NCBI GenBank assembly: GCA_947473805.1
Contig: CANJGB010000018.1
Location: 1-64,000 of the forward strand
Source: Alphaproteobacteria bacterium
Lineage (GTDB): Bacteria; Pseudomonadota; Alphaproteobacteria; Ferrovibrionales; Ferrovibrionaceae
Reading direction: 5' to 3'
Length of the DNA stretch: 64,000 nt
Below the pieces are notes generated by a model. The model did not search any database. It saw only the letters and a list, made by a program, of their open reading frames with translations, and was not told the DNA's origin. Shown piece after piece: positions 36,781-46,407 of the stretch. A program made the position numbers and the translations under genes. Position 1 is the first letter of the stretch. Each line of letters starts with the position of its first letter.

Positions 36781-37292
36781 GGCCGCGCCCCCGCGGTTAC
36801 CACCGCCGTCGCCAGGCGGCGATGGGTGGCGTAGTGATGCGCATGGCAGATCGCCACGGCCAGCGCGTCGGCTGCGTCGGGACCGTCGATCTTCACGCCC
36901 GGCAGCAGGCGATGGACCATCGCCTCGACCTGGTCCTTGGCCGCATGGCCAGTGCCGACGATGCTCTTCTTGATCAGGTTCGGCGTGTATTCGTAGACGG
37001 TGACTCCGGCCAGGGTGGGCACCAGCACGACAACGCCGCGCGCCTGGCCCAGCTTCAACGTCGAACCGGGATTCTTGTTGACGAAGGTCTCCTCGACCGC
37101 GGCCGCATCGGGCAGCCAGGTCGCGATCACCGTGCGCAGGCCTTCGAACAATTGCAGCAGGCGTTCGCCCAGCGTGCCATCGCCATCGGACGTGACGCGT
37201 CCGTTCGCGAGGTGGCGCAGGCGGTTGCCGTCGGCCTCGATCACGCCCCAGCCGGTGGAACGAAGACCCGGATCGAGACCGATGAGGCGCAT
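36777..37292 (-). CDS. ruvC: Holliday junction resolvase RuvC
   Basis: The 171-residue endonuclease cuts four-way junctions. The acidic residues lie in [13 protein letters not shown] (first Asp), [22 protein letters not shown] (Glu) and the C-terminal [17 protein letters not shown] (two Asp). It lies 6 bp after yebC and overlaps ruvA by 4 bp, giving the order yebC-ruvC-ruvA-ruvB. Confidence 0.98.
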   Translation of the reverse strand: MRLIGLDPGLRSTGWGVIEADGNRLRHLANGRVTSDGDGTLGERLLQLFEGLRTVIATWLPDAAAVEETFVNKNPGSTLKLGQARGVVVLVPTLAGVTVYEYTPNLIKKSIVGTGHAAKDQVEAMVHRLLPGVKIDGPDAADALAVAICHAHHYATHRRLATAVVTAGARP

Positions 37293-37298
37293 GCGCCC

Positions 37299-38048
37299 TC
37301 AGCCGCCGAACTGGCGCATCACCGCGTCCGAGATTTCGAAATTGGCGTAGACCTGCTGCACATCGTCAAGATCCTCAAGCGTCTCGAGCATGCGCAACAT
37401 GGACTGCGCCGTTTCGGCATCGACCGGAACGGTATTCAGCGGCTTCCAGACCAGGCGGGCCGACTTGGCTTCGCCAAAACGCTTTTCCAGCGCGTCGCGC
37501 ACGACCTGGAAATCCTCCACCCGGGTCAGGATCTGGTGGCCATCGTCATCGTGCAGCACGTCGTTCGCACCGACCTCGACCGCCGCCTCCATCATCGCGT
37601 CGGCATCGCCGACGCTGAGCGGAAAAGCGATCTCGCCCAGGCGCTCGAACGTGAAGGCGACTGAATTGCTTTCGCCGAGCGCGCCGCCGGCCTTGGAGAA
37701 GATCGTGCGCACCTCGCCGGCGGTGCGGTTGCGGTTGTCGGTCAGCGCCTCGACGATCACCGCCACGCCGCCCGGGGCATAGCCCTCGTAACGGATTTCC
37801 TCGTAGTTCTCGCTGGCTTCGCCGCCGGCGCCCCGCTTGATCGCGCGCTCCATCGTCTCGCGCGTCATGTTGGCCGCGCGGGATGCCTGGATCGCCGCCC
37901 GCAGGCGCGGATTGGCGGCCGGGTCAGGCACACCCATCTTGGCCGCGGTCGTGAGTTCGCGGATGAGCTTGGTGAACACCTTGCCCCGCTTGGCGTCCTG
38001 CGCGCCCTTGCGGTGCATGATATTTTTGAACTGGGAATGGCCGGCCAT
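37299..38048 (-). CDS. yebC: YebC/TACO1-family translation or transcription factor
   Basis: The 249-residue protein begins [22 protein letters not shown], the family signature. [21 protein letters not shown] and [17 protein letters not shown] follow. YebC proteins were annotated as DNA-binding regulators. Mitochondrial and bacterial members are now linked to ribosomes stalled on difficult sequences such as proline runs. That would suit a block containing Pro-rich TolA, but this is speculation. It heads the ruv-tol minus-strand block. Confidence 0.95.
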   Translation of the reverse strand: MAGHSQFKNIMHRKGAQDAKRGKVFTKLIRELTTAAKMGVPDPAANPRLRAAIQASRAANMTRETMERAIKRGAGGEASENYEEIRYEGYAPGGVAVIVEALTDNRNRTAGEVRTIFSKAGGALGESNSVAFTFERLGEIAFPLSVGDADAMMEAAVEVGANDVLHDDDGHQILTRVEDFQVVRDALEKRFGEAKSARLVWKPLNTVPVDAETAQSMLRMLETLEDLDDVQQVYANFEISDAVMRQFGG

Positions 38049-38157
38049 GCCGAGAGTCTTCCGAAAGCTAGAACTGGACAGTTTGCGGGTAGTTTACGGG
38101 GTCTGACTACCACATATTGTGGCGGAAAGCAGCAAGCTTTGCCGCCGAGTCGGCCCC

Positions 38158-38970
38158 CTAGGGCATGGCCGGGGCCAGCCGCCCGCCGATGCGGACCGGG
38201 GCGATCCGGGTAGCCAGGCCGGTGCGGTCGTCAGTTTCCAGGAACACGCCGCACAGGGTCGCCTCGCCCAGGGCCGGCTCAAACCGGCCGCCGGGCAGTT
38301 TGCGGGTGAAGCGGGCCAGCGGCTCGGCCTTGTCCATGCCGATCACGGAATTGTAGTCGCCGCACATGCCGGCATCGGTCTGGTAGGCGGTGCCGCCGGG
38401 CAATATCTGGGCGTCGGCGGTGGGCACGTGGCTGTGGGTGCCGCAGACCAGACTGACGCGCCCGTCGCAGAAATGGCCCATGGCCATCTTCTCCGAGGTC
38501 GCCTCGGCATGGATATCGACGAGGATCAGGTCGGTGCCGCCCTGGCCCAGGCGCAGCTTGGCCAGTTCCGCCTGGATGGCGGCGAAGGGGTCGTCCAGCG
38601 GCTCCATGAAGGTGCGGCCCATGACCTGCAGCACCGCGACCTTCTTGCCCCGCGGCCCGGTGAATACCCCGGCGCCACGGCCGGGCGTACCCTTGGGGAA
38701 ATTCAGCGGCCGCAGCAGCTTTGGGTCGCCATCGATATAGCCGAGGGTTTCCTTCTGGTCCCAAGCATGATTGCCGGTGACGATGACATCGACGCCCAGC
38801 GCGTAGAGCTCCTGACAGATCTTGCCGGTAATGCCGAAGCCGCCGGCCGCATTCTCGCCATTCACCACCACGAAATCGAGGCCGAGGCGGGTGCGCAGGT
38901 CGGGCAAATGCTTGGCCAGCGCCTCGCGCCCCGAACGTCCCAGAATATCGCCGCAATAGAGGAGCTTCAC
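38158..38970 (-). CDS. YmdB-like metallophosphoesterase (TIGR00282 type)
   Basis: The 270-residue calcineurin-like phosphodiesterase has metal ligands in LLYCGDILGRSG, VNGENAAGG, VIVTGNHAWD, VDIHAEATSEK and CGTHSHVPTADA. The Bacillus and Deinococcus members hydrolyse 2',3'- or 3',5'-cyclic nucleotides and are linked to multicellular behaviour. It overlaps the cyclo-ligase gene by 4 bp, a common arrangement, and is the last gene of that unit. Confidence 0.93.
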   Translation of the reverse strand: MKLLYCGDILGRSGREALAKHLPDLRTRLGLDFVVVNGENAAGGFGITGKICQELYALGVDVIVTGNHAWDQKETLGYIDGDPKLLRPLNFPKGTPGRGAGVFTGPRGKKVAVLQVMGRTFMEPLDDPFAAIQAELAKLRLGQGGTDLILVDIHAEATSEKMAMGHFCDGRVSLVCGTHSHVPTADAQILPGGTAYQTDAGMCGDYNSVIGMDKAEPLARFTRKLPGGRFEPALGEATLCGVFLETDDRTGLATRIAPVRIGGRLAPAMP

Positions 38971-39548
38971 AAAAACCGCCTTGCTTCCCGTTCCGTCACA
39001 ATCCAGTCCAGCCGCATGTCGTGCGGGCCATGCGGCGCCGCGTTGATCTCCTGCGCAGCAAAGGCCAGGCCCACCGTGATGACACCACCCGCCGCGCGCA
39101 AAGCCGCGATGGTGCGGTCGTAATACCCCCCGCCATAGCCCAGACGCCAGCCCGCCGCGTCGAAACCGAGCAACGGCACTAGCAACAGCGCCGGAATGAC
39201 GACAGGCGCCTCCGGCCCGGGGGCCGGGATACCGTGTTTGCCCGCAGGCGGCGGACGATCCAGCGGCGCCTGCCGAAAGACCAGCGGGCGGCCGCTTTCC
39301 GTCACTACCGGTAACCCGACGGGATGACCCGAAGCCGCCAGCCGCCGCAATAGCGGCAGCGGACTGAATTCATCGCCAACCGGCCAATAACCGCCGATCG
39401 CCGCCAAAGGCGGCACCGGAATGCCTGCGAAGTGCTCGGACGCCCGTTGCGCGGCATCCGCCGCCTTGATGCCGGCGCGCAATGCCTTAAGGCGCTGCCG
39501 CAGGGCCAGCTTTTCGGCTTCAAGGGTGGAAGTGGACGGCGCCACCAT
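38967..39548 (-). CDS. 5-formyltetrahydrofolate cyclo-ligase
   Basis: The enzyme converts 5-formyl-THF to 5,10-methenyl-THF with ATP, returning the storage folate to the active pool. The 193-residue product has EKLALRQRLKALRAG and AIGGYWPVGDEFSPLPLL. The Mg-ATP site is IPALLLVPLLGFDAAGWRLGYGGGYYDR. It lies directly downstream of the 6S-like RNA, matching the ssrS-ygfA pairing known in proteobacteria. Confidence 0.95.
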   Translation of the reverse strand: MVAPSTSTLEAEKLALRQRLKALRAGIKAADAAQRASEHFAGIPVPPLAAIGGYWPVGDEFSPLPLLRRLAASGHPVGLPVVTESGRPLVFRQAPLDRPPPAGKHGIPAPGPEAPVVIPALLLVPLLGFDAAGWRLGYGGGYYDRTIAALRAAGGVITVGLAFAAQEINAAPHGPHDMRLDWIVTEREARRFL

Positions 39549-39571
39549 GGCCGTTGGCCTTTTTCAATCCT

Positions 39572-39703
39572 CCTGGACCTGGCTTAACCAGGTGGGCGCC
39601 ATATAACCGAGGCCTCGACCCCGGCAGGGACAGCTCCCTAAGGGAGAGACATTGGTCCCGGGGATTCGTATGGCCTGACGCACCTGGCAGCAGACCGTCC
39701 GGG
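39572..39703 (-). ncRNA. ssrS: 6S RNA (SsrS)
   Basis: Between zapA and the cyclo-ligase gene the minus strand folds into the 6S plan. The closing stem is CCCGGAC/GTCCAGG, then comes CCAGGTG/CACCTGG, then GCCATA/TATGGC. A central bubble carries a small CGAGG/CCTCG hairpin on its 3' side. The terminal stem is CCCCGG/CCGGGG, GGGAC/GTCCC and CTCCC/GGGAG with a TTA loop. 6S RNA mimics an open promoter and binds sigma-70 RNA polymerase in stationary phase. Location and fold both fit; the exact ends are estimates. Confidence 0.8.
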
Positions 39704-39710
39704 AGTTAAA

Positions 39711-40046
39711 CTAGGGCGTCTGGAGCCGCGCGGCAACCGCCTCCAGCCGCCGGGCGATTCCGGCCAGGCGCGGCGCGGTGCCCGAGACCTTGGCGCCATC
39801 GGCGCGCAGGCCGTCCAGCTGGCCGCGCATGGCCTCGGCCTCGTCATAAGCGGTGGCCAGATCGTCGGCGACCAGCAGCGCCGCCATCAGTAGCAGGCGC
39901 GCCTCGCCCACCTGGCCGACGCCATTGACCAACTCCTTCAGGCGATTGTCGACATAATCGGCGAGGTAGGTGATGTGCTCTTCCTCGCCATCGTTGCAGC
40001 CGATGGAGTATTGCCGGCCGTTGACCGTGACATTTACCTGGGCCAC
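39711..40046 (-). CDS. zapA: Cell division protein ZapA
   Basis: The 111-residue protein begins AQVNVTVNGRQYSIGC and has EEEHITYLADYVDNRLKELV, with a C-terminal coiled coil. ZapA cross-links FtsZ filaments in the Z ring. The GTG at 40046 is taken as the start because GGGGGAGAC lies upstream and the N-terminus then matches the family; a longer frame is shadow sequence. The 6S-like RNA follows immediately. Confidence 0.93.
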   Translation of the reverse strand: MAQVNVTVNGRQYSIGCNDGEEEHITYLADYVDNRLKELVNGVGQVGEARLLLMAALLVADDLATAYDEAEAMRGQLDGLRADGAKVSGTAPRLAGIARRLEAVAARLQTP

Positions 40047-40059
40047 GGCCGTCTCCCCC

Positions 40060-40422
40060 TCAGGTTCCCAGCGCCAGCTTGACCTGGCCGATCGCGGTAT
40101 CGATCCGCCCGGCCATGGCCGCGGCGGCCTGGTGCAGCCGGTGATTGCCTGATTCGGCCTCGGCCAGTGCGTCACCCAGCTGTTTGTTCGTGGCGTTCAG
40201 CCGCGTGACCTCGTCGGACAGGGCCTGGACCCGGCGCTCGGCCTCAGCGCGCGCCTTTTCAGACGTGGCGAGCTTTTCGTTCAGTTCGGTCGCCTCGGCG
40301 CCCAGCGCCTGCAGGCGCACGGGCATGCTCAACTCCAGTTCGGCCAGCGCGCTCGTCAGTCGCTGTTCGGCTGCCGCAATCTCGTTCAGGGCCTCGGAAA
40401 TAACGCTCTCGGTCACAACCAC
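40060..40422 (-). CDS. Small coiled-coil protein (DUF4164-like)
   Basis: The 120-residue protein is almost entirely alpha-helical with heptad Leu/Ala spacing (about 15-110), including EATELNEKLATSEKARAEAE and RVQALSDEVTRLNATNKQL. It has no signal or membrane segment. Such proteins precede zapA in many alphaproteobacteria, and a role beside ZapA in division is a reasonable guess. The DUF label is from memory. Confidence 0.75.
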   Translation of the reverse strand: MVVTESVISEALNEIAAAEQRLTSALAELELSMPVRLQALGAEATELNEKLATSEKARAEAERRVQALSDEVTRLNATNKQLGDALAEAESGNHRLHQAAAAMAGRIDTAIGQVKLALGT

Positions 40423-40485
40423 TCCTCTCGAATCGTCGGCGAAACGATAGGGACCCGCGCCCGCAGCGTCAACGCGGGCGCAGCA

Positions 40486-40857
40486 TCATCGCTCGGAAGC
40501 GGAATCAAAGCGCGCCCTGGCCTTGGCGATGCGCGGACGATTGCGGCGCGCCCAGTCGGCCAGGGCAATGATGGGATCGCGCAGCGTGCGGCCGAGGTCG
40601 GTCAGCTCATAATCGACCCGCGGCGGCACAGTTGCGTGAACCGTGCGGGTAACCAGGCCGTCGCGCTCGAGCCCGCGCAGCGTAAGTGTCAGCATGCGCT
40701 GCGAAATGCTGCCAATGGCGCGTCGAATCTCGCTGAACCTGAGAGGTCCGTCGGCCAGCTGGCCCACCACCAGCACCGACCACTTGTCGCCAATGCGCTG
40801 CAGCACCTCGCTGATCGCGCGGCAATCCTCGGGCACATGGATGTTCCCGGGTTTCAA
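40486..40857 (-). CDS. HxlR-family transcriptional regulator
   Basis: The 123-residue winged-helix protein carries RIGDKWSVLVVGQLADGPLRF, RRAIGSISQRMLTLTLRGLERDGLV and the wing PRVDYELTDLGRTL. The family usually senses redox or reactive aldehyde signals and controls a divergent gene. Here the divergent neighbour, 91 bp away, encodes a pyridoxamine oxidase-fold protein, its most likely target. Confidence 0.93.
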   Translation of the reverse strand: MKPGNIHVPEDCRAISEVLQRIGDKWSVLVVGQLADGPLRFSEIRRAIGSISQRMLTLTLRGLERDGLVTRTVHATVPPRVDYELTDLGRTLRDPIIALADWARRNRPRIAKARARFDSASER

Positions 40858-40947
40858 GAATGTGCCTCCTTGATCACCCGGCGACAGTAATCAATTTAGC
40901 CTTGGTTACAAATCGTAACTTCACAGCACTTATACCGGGGAATAGCA

Positions 40948-41385
40948 ATGGCCGAACTGAAGTTGAGCGAGCTGGTCAAGCAGGCGGTCAACACTGCGCT
41001 GGCGCGCGGCAAGCCGATCAGCGTGGCCTATGTGGATGCCGGCAACCGGCCGCAGATTTCGTTCCGCGGCAGCGTGCAGGCCTATAGCGACACGCAACTG
41101 GCGATCTGGGTGCGCAATCCCGCCGGCGGCATGCTGAAGGCAATCGAGAGCAATCCGTACGTTTCGCTGCTCTACGCTGACCTCAGCCCCGAGTCGAAGG
41201 CATTCGTCACGTTCAAGGGGCGTGGCCGAGTCGATGCATCGGACGCGGCGCGCCGCGCGATCTACGACAATTCCATCGAGCTGGAGCGGAACCTGGACAA
41301 GGATCGCAAGGGCGTCGCGCTGATCATCGACCTCGACAGCGTTTCCGGCCTGTTCGGCGGCCAGATGTTCCTGCTGGCGGCCTGA
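40948..41385 (+). CDS. Pyridoxamine 5'-phosphate oxidase-fold flavoprotein
   Basis: The 145-residue split-barrel protein has [21 protein letters not shown] and a conserved [25 protein letters not shown] segment, typical of FMN-binding general stress proteins of this superfamily. The precise substrate cannot be stated. It diverges from the HxlR regulator gene, which suggests redox control. Confidence 0.85.
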   Translation: MAELKLSELVKQAVNTALARGKPISVAYVDAGNRPQISFRGSVQAYSDTQLAIWVRNPAGGMLKAIESNPYVSLLYADLSPESKAFVTFKGRGRVDASDAARRAIYDNSIELERNLDKDRKGVALIIDLDSVSGLFGGQMFLLAA

Positions 41386-41488
41386 CCGGCCCCTGCGACG
41401 GCGGGCAGAAAGGCAGATTCACGCATTGACTCCCCTTGTCGCGGGCGGTCATGTTGCGCGCCTTTCCGCCCAAGCCGAGATGCGCCCC

Positions 41489-43492
41489 ATGAACGCCCAG
41501 AATCCCGCGCCGACCGCCGTCTCCCATGCCGATATGGCCAATGCCATCCGGGCGCTCGCGATGGACGGTGTCCAGAAGGCCAATTCCGGCCATCCCGGCA
41601 TGCCGATGGGCATGGCCGACGTGGCGACGGTGCTGTTCACCAAATTCCTGAATTTCGATCCGGCCGACGCCAAGTGGCCAGATCGCGACCGGTTCGTGCT
41701 GTCGGCGGGCCACGGCTCGATGCTGCTGTACGCGCTGCTGCACCTGACCGGCTATCCGGACATGACGATGGACGAGCTGCGCTCGTTCCGGCAGATCGGC
41801 GCGCGCACCGCGGGCCACCCGGAATACGGCCACGCCAGCGGCATCGAGACGACGACCGGCCCGCTGGGCCAGGGCCTGGCCAATGCCGTCGGCATGGCGC
41901 TGGCCGAGCGCATCCTGAATGCGCGCTTCGGCACCGAGGCGGTCGACCACTACACCTACGTCATTGCCGGCGACGGTTGCCTGATGGAAGGCATCAGCCA
42001 CGAGGCGATCTCGCTGGCCGGCCATCTGAAGCTGAATCGGCTCGTCGTCCTGTTCGACGACAACCAGATTTCGATCGACGGCCCGACCAGCCTGACCGTC
42101 AGCGACGACCAGTTGGCGCGGTTCAAGGCCAGCGGCTGGAACGTCCGCCGCATCGATGGCCACAACCCGGTTGCCATTGCCAGCGCGCTGCGCGCCGCGA
42201 AGAAGAGCGACAAGCCCACGATGATCGCCTGCCGCACAGTGATCGGCTATGGCGCGCCGACCAAGGCCGGCAGCAAGGACACCCACGGCTCGCCGCTGGG
42301 CGACAAGGAAATCGCCGGTGCCCGCGAGAAGCTGGGCTGGCCGCACGCGCCGTTCGAACTGCCTGAGGCGGTGCTGAAGGCCTGGCGCCGCGCCGGCAAG
42401 CGCGGCGGCAAGCTGCGCAAGGCCTGGGCCGCGCGCCTCGCTGGCCTGCCGGCGGACCAGCGCACCGCGTTTGAATCGGCGATGAAGGGCGGCCTGCCCG
42501 CCGCCTTCGGTCCGGCCGTCGCCGCCTACAAGGAAAAACTGGCGGCCGAGAAGCCGAAATGGGCGACCCGCAAGTCGTCACAGATGGCGCTCGAGGTCAT
42601 CAACCCCGTGGTGCCCGAGATGATCGGCGGCTCCGCCGACCTGACCGGCTCGAATAACACCAAGACCGCCACCACGGCGCCGATCTCGGCATCCGATTTC
42701 AGCGGCCGGTATGTCTATTATGGCGTGCGCGAACACGGCATGGCCGCCGCAATGAACGGCATGGCGCTGCATGGCGGCGTCATCCCCTATGGCGGCACGT
42801 TCATGGTCTTCACCGACTATTGCCGCCCGTCGATCCGCCTGTCGGCGCTGATGGGCCTGCGCGTCATCTATGTCATGACGCACGATTCCATCGGCCTCGG
42901 CGAAGACGGCCCGACCCACCAGCCGGTGGAACACCTCGCCGCGCTGCGTGCGATCCCCAACCTCCTGGTGCTGCGCCCGGCCGACGCCATCGAAACCGCC
43001 GAGGCATGGCAGGTGGCGCTGGAACAGAGCAACCGTCCGTCGATCCTGGTGCTGACGCGCCAGGACCTGCCGGCCCTGCCGCAGGCGCCGTCCGGCGACA
43101 ACCGCGTGGCCAAGGGCGGCTACGAGGTGATCGGCGCCGATGGCGGCGCGGCCAAGGTCACCCTCCTGGCCACGGGCTCGGAAGTGTCCATCGCGCTGGC
43201 GGCCCGCGACCTGCTGCAAAAGGAAAACGTGCCGACCCGCGTTGTCTCCCTGCCCAGTTTCGAACTGTTCGACGCGCAGCCCGAGGCATACCGCCAGGCC
43301 GTGCTGGGGCCGGGCACCGTGCGCATCGCGGTCGAGGCGGCAATCCGCCAGGGCTGGGACCGTTACCTGGGCGACAGGGGCGACTTTGTCGGCATGTCGA
43401 GCTTTGGCGCGTCGGGTCCGTACCTGGAACTGTACCGCCACTTCGGCATCACCCCGGAAGCCATCGCCGCGGCGGCCAAATCGCGCCTCTAG
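41489..43492 (+). CDS. tkt: Transketolase
   Basis: The thiamine-diphosphate enzyme moves two-carbon units in the pentose phosphate and Calvin-type pathways. The 667-residue product has [24 protein letters not shown], the TPP motif [13 protein letters not shown] to [14 protein letters not shown], and [34 protein letters not shown] comes before the C-terminal domain. The ATG at 41489 gives the family N-terminus; one at 41480 is also possible. gap, pgk and an aldolase lie downstream, a common Rhodospirillales-type carbon cluster, here with a kinase gene inserted. Confidence 0.97.
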   Translation: MNAQNPAPTAVSHADMANAIRALAMDGVQKANSGHPGMPMGMADVATVLFTKFLNFDPADAKWPDRDRFVLSAGHGSMLLYALLHLTGYPDMTMDELRSFRQIGARTAGHPEYGHASGIETTTGPLGQGLANAVGMALAERILNARFGTEAVDHYTYVIAGDGCLMEGISHEAISLAGHLKLNRLVVLFDDNQISIDGPTSLTVSDDQLARFKASGWNVRRIDGHNPVAIASALRAAKKSDKPTMIACRTVIGYGAPTKAGSKDTHGSPLGDKEIAGAREKLGWPHAPFELPEAVLKAWRRAGKRGGKLRKAWAARLAGLPADQRTAFESAMKGGLPAAFGPAVAAYKEKLAAEKPKWATRKSSQMALEVINPVVPEMIGGSADLTGSNNTKTATTAPISASDFSGRYVYYGVREHGMAAAMNGMALHGGVIPYGGTFMVFTDYCRPSIRLSALMGLRVIYVMTHDSIGLGEDGPTHQPVEHLAALRAIPNLLVLRPADAIETAEAWQVALEQSNRPSILVLTRQDLPALPQAPSGDNRVAKGGYEVIGADGGAAKVTLLATGSEVSIALAARDLLQKENVPTRVVSLPSFELFDAQPEAYRQAVLGPGTVRIAVEAAIRQGWDRYLGDRGDFVGMSSFGASGPYLELYRHFGITPEAIAAAAKSRL

Positions 43493-43601
43493 GCGGCCGA
43501 TACGGGGGCAGACCCGGCTCCGTTCCGGCGGGCGCAACCGATTGTTAACCGTCGCACTGGCACGATAGGGGTTGCATTAACCCTGCCGGGACCAGGCCCT
43601 G

Positions 43602-45236
43602 GTGATGACCGCGTCGATCCACCCGTCCATAGAACAGCATGTGGGCGACATGCTGCTGCCGGCGCTTGATTGCCTGCGGGTGGGCGTTTCCGTGTTCGAT
43701 GCCAGCGACCGGCTGGTCTATTGCAACGAGCATTTCCGCTATATTTACCGGTCGTTTGACGCCGTCGCCGACCTGCTGGGCCTGACGTTCACCGACATCC
43801 TGCGGCTGCAGATCGCCAATGGCGAAATCGCCGGCGCCGTGGCCATCGACAACCCCGACGGCTACATCGCCGACCGCCTGACCGTACGGCAGGACCTGCA
43901 CTCGCGCCCGATCGAGCAGCGTCTGACCGATGGCCGCTGGATCAGCATCAAGGAGCGGCCGGTGCCGGGCGGCGGCTATATCGGCCTGTGGCAGGACATT
44001 ACCGAGCTGAAGCGCGCGCAGATCGCCATCGAGGACGCGGTCGGCAACACCACCAATGGCTTCGCCCTGTGGGACCAGGCCGACCGGCTGATGCTGGCGA
44101 ACCCCGCCTTCAGCCACCTGCACCGCAGCGGCAGCACGATGCCATCTCGGGAGGAACGCTTTGCCGCCTTGCTGCGCCGTGCAGTGGCCGACGGCATCTT
44201 CCGCGTCGAGGGCGATGCGGAAACCTGGGTCGCCCAGCGTCTCAGGCGCGACTGGGATGCGACCGGCGAGGTCGTGGTGCAGCATCGCAACGGCCGCTGG
44301 CTGTCGATCAAGGACCGGCGCACCCGCGACGGCGGCAGCGCGACGATCATGACCGACGTCACCGAGTTCAAGGAAAACGAGATCGAGCTGACGCTGCGCG
44401 GCAAGACGCTGGAACGCACGGTGCACGAACTCGAAATGGTGCAGTCGAAGCTGGAGGAGAACGGCGAGGAACTCGCGGAACTCGCCGAGCAGCTGCAAAT
44501 CGCCAAGGTCATGGCGGAACAGTCGAGCGCCTCGAAATCGGCGTTCCTGTCAAACATGAGCCACGAGCTGCGTACGCCGCTGAACGCCATTATCGGCTTT
44601 TCCGAGGTCATCCGCGGCGCCATGGTCGGCCCGGTCGGCAATGCGAAGTACCAGGAGTATGCCGACGACATTCACAAGGCAGGGTCGCACCTGCTGGCGC
44701 TGATCAACGACATTCTCGACCTGGCCAAGATCGAGGCCGGGCGCATGGACCTGTCGCTGGGCGAAATGGATGTGCAGTCGGCCGTCGATGGCGTTGTCCG
44801 CCTGGTCGACCAGCATATCGATGAAAAAGCCCTGGACCTGGAACTGATGTGCCACGAGGCGTGCCCGACCCTCCACGCCGATGATCGCGCCTTCCGGCAG
44901 ATCCTGCTGAACCTCTTGACCAATGCGGTCAAGTTCACGCCCCGCGGCGGCCGCATCGGCATCCGGGTTATCCCGGGCGAGGAAGGCGGCGTCGACGTGA
45001 CGGTCTGGGACAGCGGCGTCGGCATCGCCGCCCGCGACCTGCCGCGCGTCATGCAGCGGTTCGAGCAGGTCCGCGATCCCATGACCTCGGACAACAAGGG
45101 CACCGGCCTGGGCCTTGCCATCGTCCAGTCGCTGATGGAACTCCACGGTGGCGGGTTCTACCTGCAAAGCACGGTGGGCAGCGGCACCGTCGCTACCCTG
45201 ACCTTCCCCGCCCCGGCCGCCGCCGTCGCGGCCTGA
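43602..45236 (+). CDS. Soluble PAS-domain histidine kinase
   Basis: The 544-residue kinase has no membrane helix. Two PAS-7-like domains (about 20-135 and 145-255) each end in a GYIGLWQDITELKRA- or ATIMTDVTEFKENE-like linker. A coiled coil (255-310) leads to HisKA with His321 in NMSHELRTPLNAI. The ATPase domain shows NLLTNAVKF, DSGVGI and GTGLGLAIV. No response regulator adjoins it. Its place between tkt and gap suggests sensing of a cytoplasmic metabolic cue, but that is inference. GTG 43602 or ATG 43605 is the start. Confidence 0.93.
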   Translation: MMTASIHPSIEQHVGDMLLPALDCLRVGVSVFDASDRLVYCNEHFRYIYRSFDAVADLLGLTFTDILRLQIANGEIAGAVAIDNPDGYIADRLTVRQDLHSRPIEQRLTDGRWISIKERPVPGGGYIGLWQDITELKRAQIAIEDAVGNTTNGFALWDQADRLMLANPAFSHLHRSGSTMPSREERFAALLRRAVADGIFRVEGDAETWVAQRLRRDWDATGEVVVQHRNGRWLSIKDRRTRDGGSATIMTDVTEFKENEIELTLRGKTLERTVHELEMVQSKLEENGEELAELAEQLQIAKVMAEQSSASKSAFLSNMSHELRTPLNAIIGFSEVIRGAMVGPVGNAKYQEYADDIHKAGSHLLALINDILDLAKIEAGRMDLSLGEMDVQSAVDGVVRLVDQHIDEKALDLELMCHEACPTLHADDRAFRQILLNLLTNAVKFTPRGGRIGIRVIPGEEGGVDVTVWDSGVGIAARDLPRVMQRFEQVRDPMTSDNKGTGLGLAIVQSLMELHGGGFYLQSTVGSGTVATLTFPAPAAAVAA

Positions 45237-45389
45237 AACCACACCTTCCGCCGCGGAATTCCGCCCGTCTTGCAAGGACGGTCGATTGGCCTTAGACACA
45301 CGCCACAATCGACCCCGCCCAGCGTCCGGAAACCCCGCCGGCGCAGCCGTTTCGGCCCGGGCCCATTCAGACTGCGGAGGATCAATTCC

Positions 45390-46397
45390 ATGGCTGTTCG
45401 CGTCGCCATCAACGGTTTCGGCCGGATCGGGCGCCTGGTTCTGCGTGCCATTGCCGAGAGCGGTCGCACCGATATCGAGGTGGTCGCCATCAATGACCTG
45501 GGTCCTGTGGAAACCAACGCCCACCTGCTGAAGTACGACTCGGTCCATGGCCGCTTCCCCGGCAAGGTCGAGATCAAGGACGGCTCGATGAATGCCGGCC
45601 GCGGCTGGTTCAAGGTTACCGCCGAGCGCGACCCGGCCAAGCTGCCGTGGAAGGAACTGGGCGTCGACGTGGCGCTGGAATGCACCGGCCTGTTCACCGA
45701 CCGCGAAAAGGCCAACCTGCACCTGCAGGCGGGCGCGAAGAAGGTGCTGGTCTCGGCGCCAGCCACCGGTGCCGACCTGACCGTCGTCTATGGCGTGAAC
45801 CACCACAAGCTCACCAAGGAGCACAAGGTTGTCTCGAACGCCTCGTGCACGACGAACTGCCTCGCGCCGGTCGCCTTCGTGCTGAACAACGCCATCGGCA
45901 TCGAGCACGGCTTCATGACCACCATCCACAGCTATACCGGCGACCAGCCGGTGCTGGACACGATGCACAAGGACCTGTACCGCGGCCGCGCCGCCAACCT
46001 GTCGATGATCCCGACCACGACGGGCGCCGCCAAGGCCGTGGGCCTGGTCCTGCCGGAACTCGCCGGCAAGCTGGACGGCTCGTCGATCCGCGTGCCGACG
46101 CCGAATGTCAGCCTGGTCGACTTCAAGTTCGTCGCCAAGCGCAAGACGAGCGTGAAGGAAGTGAACGACGCGATCATTGCCGCCTCCACCGGCCCGCTGA
46201 AGGGCGTGCTGGAGACGAACGACGAGCCGCTGGTCTCGATCGACTTCAACCACAACCCGGCCAGCAGCACGTTCGACCTGAAGCAGACCCAGGTCATCGA
46301 CGGCACCTTCGTCCGCGTCGTGTCCTGGTACGACAACGAGTGGGGCTTCTCGAACCGCATGGGCGACACCGCCGTGGCCTTCGCCAAGGTCGGCTGA
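45390..46397 (+). CDS. gap: Glyceraldehyde-3-phosphate dehydrogenase
   Basis: The 335-residue enzyme makes 1,3-bisphosphoglycerate. [17 protein letters not shown] binds NAD. The catalytic Cys153 lies in [12 protein letters not shown], and the catalytic His region follows in [27 protein letters not shown] closes the fold. GCGGAGG upstream sets the start. pgk follows after 10 bp, so the two are cotranscribed. Confidence 0.98.
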   Translation: MAVRVAINGFGRIGRLVLRAIAESGRTDIEVVAINDLGPVETNAHLLKYDSVHGRFPGKVEIKDGSMNAGRGWFKVTAERDPAKLPWKELGVDVALECTGLFTDREKANLHLQAGAKKVLVSAPATGADLTVVYGVNHHKLTKEHKVVSNASCTTNCLAPVAFVLNNAIGIEHGFMTTIHSYTGDQPVLDTMHKDLYRGRAANLSMIPTTTGAAKAVGLVLPELAGKLDGSSIRVPTPNVSLVDFKFVAKRKTSVKEVNDAIIAASTGPLKGVLETNDEPLVSIDFNHNPASSTFDLKQTQVIDGTFVRVVSWYDNEWGFSNRMGDTAVAFAKVG

Positions 46398-46407
46398 GGA
46401 AAACGTC

